A DNA stretch of 64,000 nt from Beta vulgaris subsp. vulgaris (Eukaryota > Streptophyta > Magnoliopsida > Caryophyllales > Amaranthaceae): positions 52,952,283-53,016,282 of the forward strand of contig NC_079205.1 of NCBI RefSeq assembly GCF_026745355.1. Direction: 5' to 3'. Made by a program: the position numbers and the translations under genes. Each line of letters opens with the position of its first letter. Position 1 is the first letter of the stretch. A model generated the notes under the pieces. It worked only from the letters and a program-made list of their open reading frames with translations, was not told where the DNA came from and searched no databases. This document shows positions 33,581 to 45,506 of the stretch, one piece after another.

Positions 33581-36500
33581 CTACCTCATTAAAAACCTTA
33601 CCAGGAAAACCCAGTGGGAAAAACCATGGTTAAGGGAAAAAGAGTGCAGCGCGCATCTACCCCCCTCATGATTACATAACTTGAGATCTTTGAGACGACG
33701 TAATCCAATACGGTAAACTAATTTCTTGAAAGTAGCGGTGGGAAGTGCCTTGGTGAATAGGTCTGCCAAATTTCCACTTGAACGAATCTGTAGAACCTGT
33801 ACATCACCATTCTTCTGCAGTTCATGGGTGAAGAAAAAGTTTGGTAAAATGTGTTTTGTTCTATCACCCTTGATGTATCCTTCCTTGAGCTGTGCAATGC
33901 ATGTTGCATTATCCTCATACATCACTGTTGGAGCTTCTTTCCCTATAGATATGCCATAATCTTCTCGTATATGTTGAATTACGGACCTTAACCATACACA
34001 TTCATGACTAGCTTCGTGGATAGCTAAAATCTCTGCATGGTTAGAAGAAGTGGCTGCAATGGTTTGCTTCATAGAACGCCAAGAAATGGCAGTACCACCA
34101 CTTATGAACACATATCCTGTTTGTGATCGATCATTATGGGGATCAGACAAATACCCTGCATCTGCAAAACAAATCAAGTCTTCTTTGGGTTGGTTAGAAA
34201 AAAATAAACCCATATATTTCGTTCCTTGGAGGTAACGAAGTACATGTTTTATTCCATTCCAATGCCTTCGAGTTGGACATGAGCTAAACCTTGCTAGCAA
34301 GTTCACAGGAAATGATATGTCAGGTCTCGTATGGCTAGCAAGATACATCAATGCCCCTATTGCACTTAAGTATGGTACTTCAGGACCAAGGATTTCTTCA
34401 TTGATTTTTCGATGACGGAATGGGTCTTTATCAACATCAAGTGATCTTACAACCATTGGGCTACTCAACGGGTGTGCTTGATCCAAATAAAACCTTTTTA
34501 ACACCTTTTCCGTATATGTTGTTTGATGTACAAGGATTCCATTCTTTAGATGCTCAATTTGTATCCCCAAGCAAAATTTTGTCATTCCAAGATCTTTCAT
34601 CTCAAATTCTTTCTTCAAATATTCCACTGTGTGTAAAATCTCTTCAGGGGTCCCAATAATATTTAAATCATCAACATACACTACAATTATTACAAATCCT
34701 GCCCCAAATTTCTTTATAAAAATGCATGGACTGATAGGGTCATTCTTATAGCCTTCACTTAATAAGTACTCACTGAGGCGATTATACCACATACGCCCTG
34801 ATTGCTTCAATCCATAAAGAGATTTGTTTAATTTTATGCAGTAATGTTCTCGAGAATTAGAATTTGCTGCTTCTGGCAGTTTAAATCCTTCTAGGACTTT
34901 CATATAAATATCATTGTCCAGTGGCCCATATAAGTAGGCTGTGACTACATCCATTAAACGTAAATCAAGTCCTTCTTTTATTGTCAGACTAATAAGAAAT
35001 CTGAAAGTAGTTGCGTCCACCATAGGGGAGTATGTTTCTTCATAATCAATTCCAGGTCTTTGTGAGAATCCTTGTGCAACTAAACGTGCTTTGTATCTCA
35101 CAATTTCACCATCTTCATTCTTCTTTCGCACAAAGACCCATTTATGTCCCACTGGTTTTACACCTTTAGGTGTACGGACTACTGGTCCAAATACTTCTCT
35201 CTTTGCAAGAGATTTTAATTCTGCCTCAATTGCTTCCTTCCATTTTGGCCAATCATCGCTTTGTGCACACTCTTCAATAGACTTTGGTTCATGATCCTCA
35301 TTTTCTTCCATAACATCAACTGCTAATGCAAAAATTTCATCGACGTCGATTTGATTTCGGTTCCATTTTATTCCAGACATGACATAATCAGTTGATTTGC
35401 CATGTCTAAAGTCTCTCCTGGACATCCTTCAAAATTCTTTGTTTCCTCGGTCTGGCCATTATCAATTCCTGCTCGGCTGCTCCTTTTCTTTTCCGAGGAT
35501 TCTTATCTTTGGAACCAATAGGTCTACCACGCTTCAAGCGTGCTGTAGACTCACTAGCAATTTGATGTTTTCCTTCTGGGACATCAATTCTGATTGGAGC
35601 AGTTGGTATATGCGACTTGGTTACTCTATTTGGGTCAGTAAATGCGTCTGGCAATCGATTTGCTAATCTTTGTAAATGAATTATCTTTTGAACTTCTAAT
35701 TCACATTGTTTATTGCGAGGATCAAGATGAGATAATGATAATTCATTCCAACTGATTTCCTTCTCCAGTTGTTTATTCTCTCCCCCTAATGTTGGAAAAA
35801 CTGACTCATTAAAGTGACAGTCTGCAAATCGAGCCTTAAATAGATTCCCTGTGGATGGCTCTAGATATTGAATTATTGATGGAGATTCATATCCAACATA
35901 TATTCCTAACCTCCTTTGAGGACCCATCTTAGAATGATGTGGTGGAGCAATTGGAACATATACAGCACACCCAAAAACTTTTAGATGGGAAATATTTGGT
36001 TCCTGACCAAAAACCAATTGTGATGGGGAGAACTTTTGATTACTCGTTGGCCTGATGCGAATTAATGCTGCTGCATGTAATATAGCATGTCCCCGCAGAG
36101 ATTGGGAGTTTGGAGTTCATAAGTAGTGGTCTAGCAATCAACTGGAGACGCTTTATTAATGATTCAGCTAGACCATTTTGTGTGTGAACATGTGCTACAG
36201 GATGTTCAACACTTATCCCAATAGACATGCAATAATCATCAAAGGCTTGAGAAGTGAATTCACCAGCATTATCAAGGCGAATTGCCTTCATAGGGAAATC
36301 TGATAAATGTGCTCGTAATCTAATCAATTGAGCAAGTAGTCTCGCAAACGCCAGGTTGTGAGTTGATAACAAGGATACATGTGACCATCTACTCGATGCG
36401 TCAATTAAAACCATAAAATATCTAAATGTTCCACATGGTGGGTGAATTGGCCCACAAATATCTCCCTGTATACGTTCCAAAAAATTGATAGATTCAAAAT

Positions 36501-37069
36501 CTATTTTGGTTGGTGAAGGTCGTATTATCAACTTGCCTTGTGAGCAAGCACAAGAGAAATCATTAGGAAGAATCTTTTTGGTTCTTCAATGAATGTCCAC
36601 ATGAATTTTCAATTATTTTTCGCATCATTATTGAACCAGGGTGGCCCAACCGGTCATGCCAAATAGTGAAATTATCTGCAAACTTCCTGTTTACTATGGC
36701 ATATGTTTCAATTGTATTGATTTTAGTATAGTACAGACCAGTGGAAAATGTAGGTAATTTCTCCAAAATATTCTTAGTGCCTTGGGTAATACTCGTGATA
36801 TGAAGGTATTCAACATTTCACTTATTGTCTCAATATGATATATTATGGCGAATATCTTTAAAGCTCAATAAATTTCTTTGAGATTTGGGAGAATATAGTG
36901 CATCAATGATTTCAAATTTCGTTCCCATAGGTAATAATATATTTGCTCTTCCGGAGCCTTCAATTATCTTTGTACTACGATATATACTCACACTAGTTTC
37001 TTTCATTGTCAAAAAGAGAAATACTTGCTTTTTAGTATGGTTAGAGTAGTTGCACTGTCTGCTAGGCAT
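33581..37069 (-). pseudogene. Copia pol remnant: integrase, RT, RNase H
   Basis: 37069-36830 is the region before the integrase (protease C-terminal part and linker). 36766-36563 carries the integrase zinc histidines (WHDRLGHPGS). 36531-36040 is the catalytic core with GDICGP, RLDNAGEF and NGLAE supplying Asp, Asp and Glu. 36017-35406 is the integrase C-terminal part (VFGCAVYVPIAPPHHSKMGP, YVGYESPSIIQY). 35425-33581 (614 codons) is RT with KWVFVRKKNEDGEIVRYKAR, the catalytic YVDD at residues 254-257, and RNase H with ADAGYLSDPHNDRSQTGY. The segments lie in different frames; one shift is at 35406-35425, others near 36030, 36550 and 36800. Confidence 0.9.
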
Positions 37070-37302
37070 TAATCTTCACCATTCATTGCTAACTGAACTT
37101 GAGGGGTATTCATATTCTTCAAATAAATGAAATAACAATAATATATAAGAATAACTAAATAACCAAAATTTAACAATGTCATATAAAATCATAGTATTGA
37201 CAAATAAAATCTAAAATAAAATAACATAATCCAAACAAAAATCCATAGTAATACTTAATAAATGAAAACGAAGTTTTATTCTTTAAATGACCATAATCGA
37301 AT

Positions 37303-38182
37303 CTAAGGATTGTTATTCCCTTCAGGGGTGGTGAAGAAATTAGCAACTTCCAGGTGAGTTGTATTGCCACAATCAAAGTCACCTTCGCCATCTTCGTACA
37401 CAAGATTTGTTTCTACTTTCTTTCCCTTTTGCTTCAATGATTGTTGATATAGGTCAACCAAGTGTTTTGGTGTACGACACGTACGAGACCAATGACCTTT
37501 TCCTCCACATCTGTAACATACATTGGTCACGTTCTCATTTTTATCTTTCTCTTGTTTGTTATCATCTTTATTGCCCCTTCTGGTGGGAATATGAATTCTT
37601 GAAAGAACCACCTCGGCCTTGACCTCGATATCCGTATCCACGTCCAGACCTCGCACCATATCCACGTCCACGTCCTTGACCACTATTGTTGGCCTGATAT
37701 TTTTCTTTCCCATTATGGGATGTCGCATTCGCTTCAGGGAATGGAGTGGAACCAGTTGGACGTGATTCATGATTTTTCATCAGTAGCTCATTATTTTGCT
37801 CAGCCACAAGGAGACAAGATATAAGTTCAGAATATTTACATTCCTTTTCACGGTATTGTGTCTGCAGGACAACATTATTCGCATGAAAGGTAGTGTATGT
37901 TTTCTCTAGCATTTCTGCATCAGTGATTTTCTTTCCACATAATTTCAACTGTGAAGTAATTCTGAACATAGCTTAGTTATATTCACTTATAGACTTAAAG
38001 TCTTGTAGTCTTAAATGTAACCAGTCATAACGAGCTTTGAGTAGTATTACAGTTTTCTGGTGGTCATACCTTTCCTTTAGATTACTCCAAAGGACTTGTG
38101 GATCTTTCACAGTCAAGTACTCAGTCTTAAGACCCTCATGGAGGTGGTGGCGTGCAAATTCAAGTTTTGTAAGGTTCGACAT
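37303..38182 (-). pseudogene. Copia gag remnant with zinc knuckle
   Basis: The frame starts MSNLTKLEFARHHLHEG at 38182 and is open to a single TAA (SEYN*, 37973-37975) that stands where relatives read SEYNS. It continues MFRITSQLKLCGKK to a Gly/Arg-rich patch (GRGRGYGARSGRGYGYRGQG), then shifts frame near 37600. The zinc knuckle C-x2-C-x4-H-x4-C (CYRCGGKGHWSRTC) is read at 37540-37480 in the new frame. Two lesions therefore separate it from a working Gag. Confidence 0.85.
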
Positions 38183-39181
38183 AGTTTACTATATACAAGT
38201 GAATATTGCGAAATTAGGACTTTATATCAAATTGTAATGCAATATTGAAGTTTAATAGCATAAAGTTGTAATTTAATAACAAACAAGCAAAATAAAAAGG
38301 TTTGCTCATAAAAATAAAGTGACAGGAAGAATTAATATAATCACAAACATTATAATATATTGAGCATCATATGTTCTTCTATTTCATCAACACTCATTCA
38401 GATCACACATATACTCATTCAGATCACACATATATCCAGATCACACAAATATTAATATTCCACACAGTTTTTTTTTTTTTCAAAAATGCTACGTTCATAG
38501 AATGTAGCACATAATTATCAAACATTACACAGAATATTATAACATTAACACAATCATACACATTAATACATTTAATGAAGCATAACATCACTATCGCTAG
38601 TACCAACATAAGTACAACGTATTGACTATTCTGCATCATGAACATAGAAACATTTTCATGTATAACTTGCTCAGTACATATACAAAATCGTTCTTTCTTA
38701 GTTATTTACCTTTTTTTTTTCTTCTGCATACAATACTATCTATACATCTGCTTTGCACTACACATATATCAAATTCACATCAAAAAGGGAAGTTTATAAG
38801 TAGGCTCAGTTCGTGCGAAATAAAATAGCAGAAATAAATTAGCAGATTTAACCAGTAGGGTTCATAAATTAGCAGAAATAATAATTAAAAAAATAAAATA
38901 AAAAGGATAAAATACCTCAACCAGTATTGCAGTTCAGTAGGTTCTCCGTTCTCAGACCTGAGTTCCGGGTTCCGGCAAAGTGGCGACAAAAACAAAACGC
39001 TCCAGCAAGGCGGCAATTGTGGCGAATAAAAAACCACGTACGGCACCGGCGAGATGAACGCGAGACGAGGAGCTGACGTAATAAGCGACCGGAAACTGGT
39101 GTTGGGATTGTCGTGTGATAATATGATTTCCCATCAATTGGCTTCGACTACTCAGTTGGCTAGGGTTTCGTGCTGATAACG

Positions 39182-39352
39182 TGTTGTAAATAAACAGAAG
39201 AGGAAGAGAGAATCGTGTTGTATCTTATTCCATATAGTCATGGGTATATATATACAACACAATAGTTAGGTTTTACTTGGAGAACAAAACCCTATAATAT
39301 CCCGAATATATTAACGGGGGTATAATGGGCATCCATATTATATTTCATAACA
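39182..39352 (-). repeat. 5' LTR of the copia element
   Basis: 171-bp LTR. Directly inside it the minus strand reads GTTATCAGCACGAAACCC, the place of the primer binding site; I did not assign the tRNA. Confidence 0.92.
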
Positions 39353-39583
39353 AGTAGTTGTTTTTTTTTTATATAATTGAACCAAATTTGAAGCTTTTAC
39401 TTTTGTCCTTCTAATTACATATTTGTTATAAATATAAAAACATATCAACATAACCAATTCCTAACTATCTAGCACCATATGTATACCTAGAATTTATAAT
39501 TATCAAAAATAATTGAATTACTGTCAATATACCTAGAGACATGCATGTATAGTTAATTGTAAATTTTATAATTTAAGCATTAC

Positions 39584-39720
39584 TCCCTCTGTTTCTTTTT
39601 AATTTACTCACTTCACTTTGGGGGAAAACCAATGAGGAAGTACAAAAGTATGAGAGAGAAACTGAAAAGGTAGAGAGAGAAACAAAAGAGTGGGTTAAAA
39701 TATTAAAAAGTGAATGACAA
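39584..39720. repeat. One-sided MITE remnant
   Basis: TA-CTCCCTCTGTTTCTTTTTAA starts a mariner-type MITE end with the usual GAGAGAGAAAC interior. No matching right end was found before 39880. Confidence 0.45.
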
Positions 39721-39879
39721 GGGTGAAAAATTATAATATGTTTTTTATATTACATTGTTTTCTGAGTTGATATAAAATATTAATAAAGTGTTTGTTGCTT
39801 AATAGTTTCATTTTAGTTGATATCTCTTTTAATTTATGTAATTAGTTTTCCTTTCAATTTGTTCATTTTTTTAAAAAAA

Positions 39880-40062
39880 ATTGATAAGAAGAAATCTTCT
39901 AAGAAGCCCTCGCGCAGGTCCCCTACCCAAAGGCCCATTACAAGCCAGACACCCCAACCCCCCTCCTCTCTTAAATCCCAAGCAAATGCTTGAGGTAGGA
40001 ATTGAACCCTAGACTTTTCTAGGGAAGATGAGAAAGCTCACCACTTGAGCCAACCCAATTCC
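39880..40062 (-). mobile_element. tRNA-derived SINE
   Basis: The minus strand carries an A box (TGGCTCAAGTGG, about 40048-40037) and an exact B box (GGGTTCAATTCC, about 39998-39987), then a GC-rich body and a T8 tail at its 3' end near 39880. It differs in sequence from the SINE at 16466. No clear target duplication was found. Confidence 0.65.
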
Positions 40063-40236
40063 TAAGTCACTTACACTTGTCATATCATATACTTCGTTAC
40101 ATATTATACAATAATGCGTTTTTTATAGTTATATGTGACTTTCTTTGTTTTATACATATCGAATACATACCGTTAAACCTTTCATGTAAAAAACTCAAGC
40201 AATTTGCACGGGTGTTAAACTAGTCTAACTAATATA

Positions 40237-40490
40237 CTTCATCCGTTTCTAAATAAGTGCAACACTTCTTGTTTTCACGTTTGCCAATGCATTAACCATT
40301 AATATCTTCAAATATCAATAAGTAAAAATTGTAAAAAGTTGATATTAAAAAAATTCACATTCAAACGAATCTAACAAGATCTCACATGACTATGTTTTTC
40401 CTAAAATGTAAATAACCAAAGCTAATTAAAGTTTAAATTGTGAATAGTAAACACTATGCAAATGTTGCACTTATTTAGAAACGGAGGAAG
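40237..40490. mobile_element. 254-bp MITE upstream of the first PPR gene
   Basis: The ends CTTCATCCGTTTCTAAATAA and CTTCCTCCGTTTCTAAATAA (complemented) continue as GTGCAAC on both sides, with TA at 40235-40236 and 40491-40492. It ends about 290 bp before the PPR start codon, inside the likely promoter region. Confidence 0.85.
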
Positions 40491-40778
40491 TACTATGTTC
40501 CCAATTAGCAAAGCCAAACTCCCTGCTTGACTGCTTGTCTAGTGCTTGTCTAGTAAGGAAGACACACAATGACACAAACAACGGAATATGGAGTTGAAAG
40601 TAAGAGAAATGGGCAAACACATCCGAGAATAACGAAAATTTGATGGTGAGTAATTGGTATAATGGTATTATAGTAATAGTCTAGTATTTGGCTCTCATTT
40701 AATTTTATTCTGGATTACTAGTTAGATTACTGGATTATAAAATTAGAACCCAGAAACAGAGCAGGGTCGAAGAAAACG

Positions 40779-42605
40779 ATGAAGCTCAAGTTTACTCCTG
40801 AAGCTTTTGCTGCCTTCTTTCATGGTGGTACTACTCTTATTACTCCTTTTCCTTCTTTTCATTTTCATTTTCATTTTCATTCACGCCATTATTACTCCGT
40901 TGCAACTGATGCTGTTATTCAAGATCGTCAGTTGTTTCTCAAATCAGTTAGAGAACACTGCAAATTAGGGTTTTCCAATCTCAATTTCCCCCTTTCTCTC
41001 TTTCATCAATTGATCTCTTTGCGTCCCCTCCCTTCTATTATTGTTTTTACTCAACTCTTCACTGCCATTTCTAAATTGAAACGCCTTCAACCTCACTCTA
41101 CCCTTATCTCTCTACTCAGAAACCTTGAATTGTCAGGTATTCGACCCGATATGCACTCTATTGGTATTCTCGCCAATTGTTACTGTCATTTGGGCCGTGT
41201 CGATTTCGGTCTCTCTCTTATGGGTAAATGCCTTAAACTTGGATATTCCCCCAACTGTTATACCTTTAACACCTTAATTAATGGCTTTATCCACTCTAAT
41301 AAGCTCCCTCAAGCTCTTCAATTGCTCCATCAAATTGTTAAGCTAGGTTTCCAACCCAACATTGTTACCTATGGTGCTATTTTTAAAGGCCTTTGTCAGA
41401 TTGGTGACAATGCTGCTGCCCTTCACTTGCTTAAGAAGATGCAATGTGGTATTTGTAAGCCTAATCTTGTCATCTATAGCACCATTATTGATAGTCTTTG
41501 TAAGGATAGGCTGTTGAAAGAAGCCCGCGATCTATTCACCGTCATGAAAAGTGAGGGCATCATACCTGACGTTGTCACTTACAACTCCTTGATTAGAGGT
41601 CTCTACAACTCTGGCTCCAAGGTCGAGGCTAAAGATATGCTAGCTCAGATGTTGGAGTGTAACATAGCACCAAATGTTATCACCTTCAACATGCTTATGG
41701 ACATGTTTTGCAAAGATGGAAATGTTGATGAAGCACAAGCTATTCTAGACTACATGATTGAGAGAGGTGAGATTCCAAATGTCATAACTTACAATGCTTT
41801 ACTCGATGGTTATTGTTTGCGTGGTCAGATGGAGGATGCTGAAAAGCTACTTGATCTTATGGCCCAAAATGGTTGTGAGCCTGATATTGTAAGTTTTAGT
41901 ACTATAATTAATGGATATTGCAAAGATAGAAACATCGACAAGGCCCTCAATGTGTTTCAAGAAATACTTGAAAAAGGGATTACACCTAATGTTGTTACCT
42001 ATACCACTCTTATTGATGGACTATGCAAAGTCAATAGACTCCCACTTGCGCGTGAATTGTTCAAGGATATGCAAGGTCATGGAAGTACTCCGAATAGTGT
42101 CACATATGCTTCGTTGCTTGATAGCTTATGCAAAAATGCGCTACTTGATGAGGCAGTGGCGTTACTTGAAGAAATGGAGGACAAACGTGTTAAGCCTACT
42201 ATTGTCATATACAATATCCTAATTGCCTGTTTGTGTGAGGCTGGGAAAGTTGAAGATGCAGCAAAATTCTTCTTGGATCTTGTATTGAAGGCCCTGCAAC
42301 CTGATCTAATAACATATAATATAATGATTAAAGGTTTATGCAAGAAAGGGCTCATGGATGAGGCTATCCAATTGTTGAGGAAAATGGAGGAAGACAGTTG
42401 CTCACCCGATGATCTTACTTATAATACAATTATCAGAGGATATATTCTCAACAATGACTTGTCAAATGCATCGTACTATTGTGATCTTATGGTTAGCAAG
42501 GGATTCAAAGGTGATGCTGACACTTTCTCGTTATTGGTTGGCCTATTGTCGTCTGGTAACTTAAGTGAGTCTAATAAGGATCTTCTTAGCAAGTTCTTGA
42601 AATGA
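40779..42605 (+). CDS. P-class PPR protein, restorer-of-fertility-like, paralogue 1
   Basis: An intact intronless gene of 608 residues. The N-terminal ~45 residues lack acidic residues after Glu8 and are rich in Phe, His, Ser and Thr, ending RHYYSVATDA, a likely mitochondrial targeting peptide. It includes four Phe-His pairs coded by a TTTTCA tandem run. Residues 86-124 and 125-159 are two irregular repeats, and 160-579 are twelve exact 35-residue PPR repeats (for example PDVVTYNSLIRGLYNSGS), then a short tail. There is no E or DYW extension. Such proteins bind mitochondrial RNA base by base through residues 5 and 35 of each repeat and direct its processing. Pairs for repeats 3-14 are NN, GN, SD, NN, NN, ND, SN, TN, AT, ND, ND, ND. 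The target is unknown. Confidence 0.93.
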   Translation: MKLKFTPEAFAAFFHGGTTLITPFPSFHFHFHFHSRHYYSVATDAVIQDRQLFLKSVREHCKLGFSNLNFPLSLFHQLISLRPLPSIIVFTQLFTAISKLKRLQPHSTLISLLRNLELSGIRPDMHSIGILANCYCHLGRVDFGLSLMGKCLKLGYSPNCYTFNTLINGFIHSNKLPQALQLLHQIVKLGFQPNIVTYGAIFKGLCQIGDNAAALHLLKKMQCGICKPNLVIYSTIIDSLCKDRLLKEARDLFTVMKSEGIIPDVVTYNSLIRGLYNSGSKVEAKDMLAQMLECNIAPNVITFNMLMDMFCKDGNVDEAQAILDYMIERGEIPNVITYNALLDGYCLRGQMEDAEKLLDLMAQNGCEPDIVSFSTIINGYCKDRNIDKALNVFQEILEKGITPNVVTYTTLIDGLCKVNRLPLARELFKDMQGHGSTPNSVTYASLLDSLCKNALLDEAVALLEEMEDKRVKPTIVIYNILIACLCEAGKVEDAAKFFLDLVLKALQPDLITYNIMIKGLCKKGLMDEAIQLLRKMEEDSCSPDDLTYNTIIRGYILNNDLSNASYYCDLMVSKGFKGDADTFSLLVGLLSSGNLSESNKDLLSKFLK

Positions 42606-45506
42606 CTTGAGTAAGATAATTCCAAATTGCAACTATTGCTGACACTTTTTCATACTGGTTGGCCTATTGCTGTCGACTTCAAGTATTCAAGTAAGCGTTC
42701 TATTTGAGGAGTTAGACATCAAGATCAGTCTGATTTTATGTGTCTGTATCTAGCTTTATGTATGTGATTCCTAGTTGTATTACCTTTGATCTGATTTCAG
42801 TTAGCTGGCATCTTGTGGAAAATGAGACAATATTTCTGGAAATCTGACCTTCTAGTCTTCTATGTTGATCTTTTTGTCAGATTAGCTCCCTTCGCAGTTC
42901 AAAACTTTTCTTTCAACCTCCCCCTTCCTTTCTATGCGTGTGCACTTTCAGATTTCTTTTCAAAACATGGCGACTAAAATTTGTTGTTAACTGAGTTGGA
43001 AAACACAACTTGTTGGATGTAGCATATAATGGCGATTTCGTAGCTGAACCTGACGACACTATTCCATCACAAGACCCTCTTATTGTTTTTGAACTGTTGT
43101 TTGAGCAGTATGGATCATTTCTGAATAGTCCGATATCTACTGCTTCCTCTGTCCATAAAAAGTTTTCTATACTTGTTTCCGGATGTGACAAAAGATGTTT
43201 CTTGTTATTCGAAATGGAAATTTTACCCCATCCAAGCTATGTCTTGTGAACCCTCCAACTTAATCCCATATTCTCACACTCTGTCCCTATACTTCTTAAG
43301 ATGTGGGCCTTCCATAAACTCTCTCTTTCAGTCAATCTTTTATTTCTCTACACCATCTACCAAGAAAAGAAAAGAATGTTTTCTTATTAGTTCTTGATAT
43401 ACAGTTAGGTTATGCATATATGTGCTCAATATCATAGAAACTCTACCAATATTTCTTAGGTGGGAGATGATGGGTAAAATACAGCTAATTTTAGGAACAT
43501 ACCTAAGGAATTTGAATTTAGTTCAATAAAAGTGTGGATGGGTAAACAAGGATTAGCTTTTAGCTAGATATAGAATGTATTGTCAAATATTCTATATGAT
43601 TCTTGGAACTTTTTATATTCATTTGAATGCTACCTGATTGAAGGAATCGACCGATCAATGCATATACAGAGATGTGAAAAGCTAACTTGACAATGGTCCA
43701 ACTTACATAATGGGATATGAATCTACTTTTCTGTACTTTTATTAGGAATTTATCAATGCATATACACAGAACTGAGAGCATTAGGAACTTACATAATGAC
43801 CAATCAATCCATGTTGATTTACTTTCTCTAGTTTATTCATTTATTTATAATGGGTCTTGATATTGTTCTTTTTTTATTGAAAGAGTGCTGCAAATTGAAA
43901 ATCTGTTGTTGGCTTGATTGAGCTATTTCAATTGTTCCAATGAGGAAAAATTCCCTTGACTCATCTATTCTCGGATTTTGCTTCTAGTTCCTTTTGTTTC
44001 TCACTTGATGTTTGTTCTATTGCTTTTTGTCCAATTCATCTTTGGTCTGGTTGAATAGAAATACAGACACTCTCCCACGCCGAGAGAGCTTTCCTTCAAA
44101 GATTATGTTTTGCCCTTTTTTTTCTGTCTCTTGACTGTGCTGCTCTGCAGTCAGATAAAGCGAATTTTTTACCTACTTTTATGCATTTATCTGTCCTGAT
44201 TTATCACACCTTTTCTATATGGGTCTTCTCTATTATTCGAGTGATTAGTAGCTATATTGATTGTTTCAGTGTTTTGTAAACTTTCAAGTTTTTAAAAATT
44301 TGTTCCAGGGAATAGTTGGTGTTTGTTGATTTGCTATCTCATGGTATGGTGTAAAGCAATTTCTATTTCTATATCTGCAGCTTTACTGATATTTGTGATG
44401 TACCCAACACTTCAATTTGTAGCTTACTGATATCTGCATTGCTGATTTGCTGTTATGTCTAAGAATCAGAGGGAAAGCAGAGCGATTCGATGAATGTAAG
44501 GAAGATAGAGAAAGAGGAGTTGGAGGAAAAATATGAAGGTCGAGAGAACATGGTGGGAGTGTAAGAGTAGCCTGTTGATATTGATGAAAGATTGTTGAAG
44601 AGAAGAAGAGATGAGAGTTTGATGAAAGAGCAACGACAAAAGTTGCCATGTTTTTTGGGTTTCAGCCAAGTCTCTTGTGCTCGAATAGTCCCTAGCATTT
44701 GCCAAAGGTTTTCATTGTTTGTCGTTGTGTTCCTGAGTTCGAAATTTACATCGAGTGACAATTGAATGGAGGTAACACCGTGCCATGAGTTTGCCACTGT
44801 CACAGTCATAAATTGTTTGAATCTAGTATGCTTTGATACCGGTAATCTATTGCTCGTTTTCACCGTGCGTGGTTAGGATTTTTATTGATAACTTGAACTT
44901 GGGTTGTCTGTTATTTTGTAACTACTTCGCTAGATTATTGACTAATTTTGTTTTCAATATGAAGGGGTATTCTAGGGGCTTAAGATGAAATGGTTATGTA
45001 ACAGCTATGCAATAGGCCAATAGTCATGGTGGATGAGGGCCACTTTCATGTTTCTCTTTTGTCTTTTGTATAGGAATAGGACACATATAAGAGGTCTTAT
45101 ATCGCATGGGTGATCCTTTTTGTTAATTAATCTTATGTATATGTCCTATAAATGTATTATTAGTTGCTTATATAGTTCATGTTTCCAACTCTATACCTAT
45201 AGTTGTAAATGAGAAAATTGAATTCTAATCTACAATCGAAACAATGGTAAAAAATGTATTTCTAAAATCTGCAAAAGAAAAATTAAGTTACAAACAAGGA
45301 AGGGTGAAATAGAAAAAGAACATTAGATTTTTTTTCATTTAGTTCTTTTAAATAAATGATGGTGCCACAAACAAGTAGTGAGAGTCAATTACAATTCGAA
45401 AATATATATGGGAGGGAGAGAAAGTAAGTGAGAACGAGGGAAAGAGGGTGAGAATGACGTTGGAGTTAGAAATCAAGGGAAATTGAAGGAGGGGAGGGGC
45501 GAAAAG
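42606..45506. other. Gene-free stretch after the first PPR gene
   Basis: The first ~80 bp match the sequence after the second PPR gene (ATTCCAAATTGCAACTATT and TTGGCCTATTG), so the duplication included the 3' flank. The remainder is AT-rich with short frames. The longest, on the minus strand at 44459-44863, is rich in Ser, Phe and Leu, and none looks like a known protein. Confidence 0.5.

Larger units (their letters stand above)
33338..39352 (-). mobile_element. Ty1/copia retrotransposon, complete in outline, inactive
   Basis: Direct repeats of 168 and 171 bp (TGTTGTAAATAAACAGAAG to TTTCATAACA) enclose gag, protease, integrase, RT and RNase H in the copia order, all on the minus strand. The flanks ATTAG and AGTAG match at 4 of 5 bases, which fits a 5-bp target duplication. 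A polypurine tract (AAGGGGGAG) stands beside the 3' LTR, and a primer site candidate (GTTATCAGCACGA) beside the 5' LTR. A gag stop, a gag frameshift and pol frameshifts inactivate it, but the C-terminal RT/RNase H frame is still open for 614 codons, suggesting moderate age. Confidence 0.93.

Noticed and set aside
42913..43249. Short frames on both strands after the first PPR gene
   Set aside because: Under 100 residues, no domain, and not shared by the other PPR flank.
44459..44863. Overlapping minus-strand frames of 79-134 residues
   Set aside because: Ser/Phe/Leu-rich translation without a domain, splice signals or homology I can recognise.
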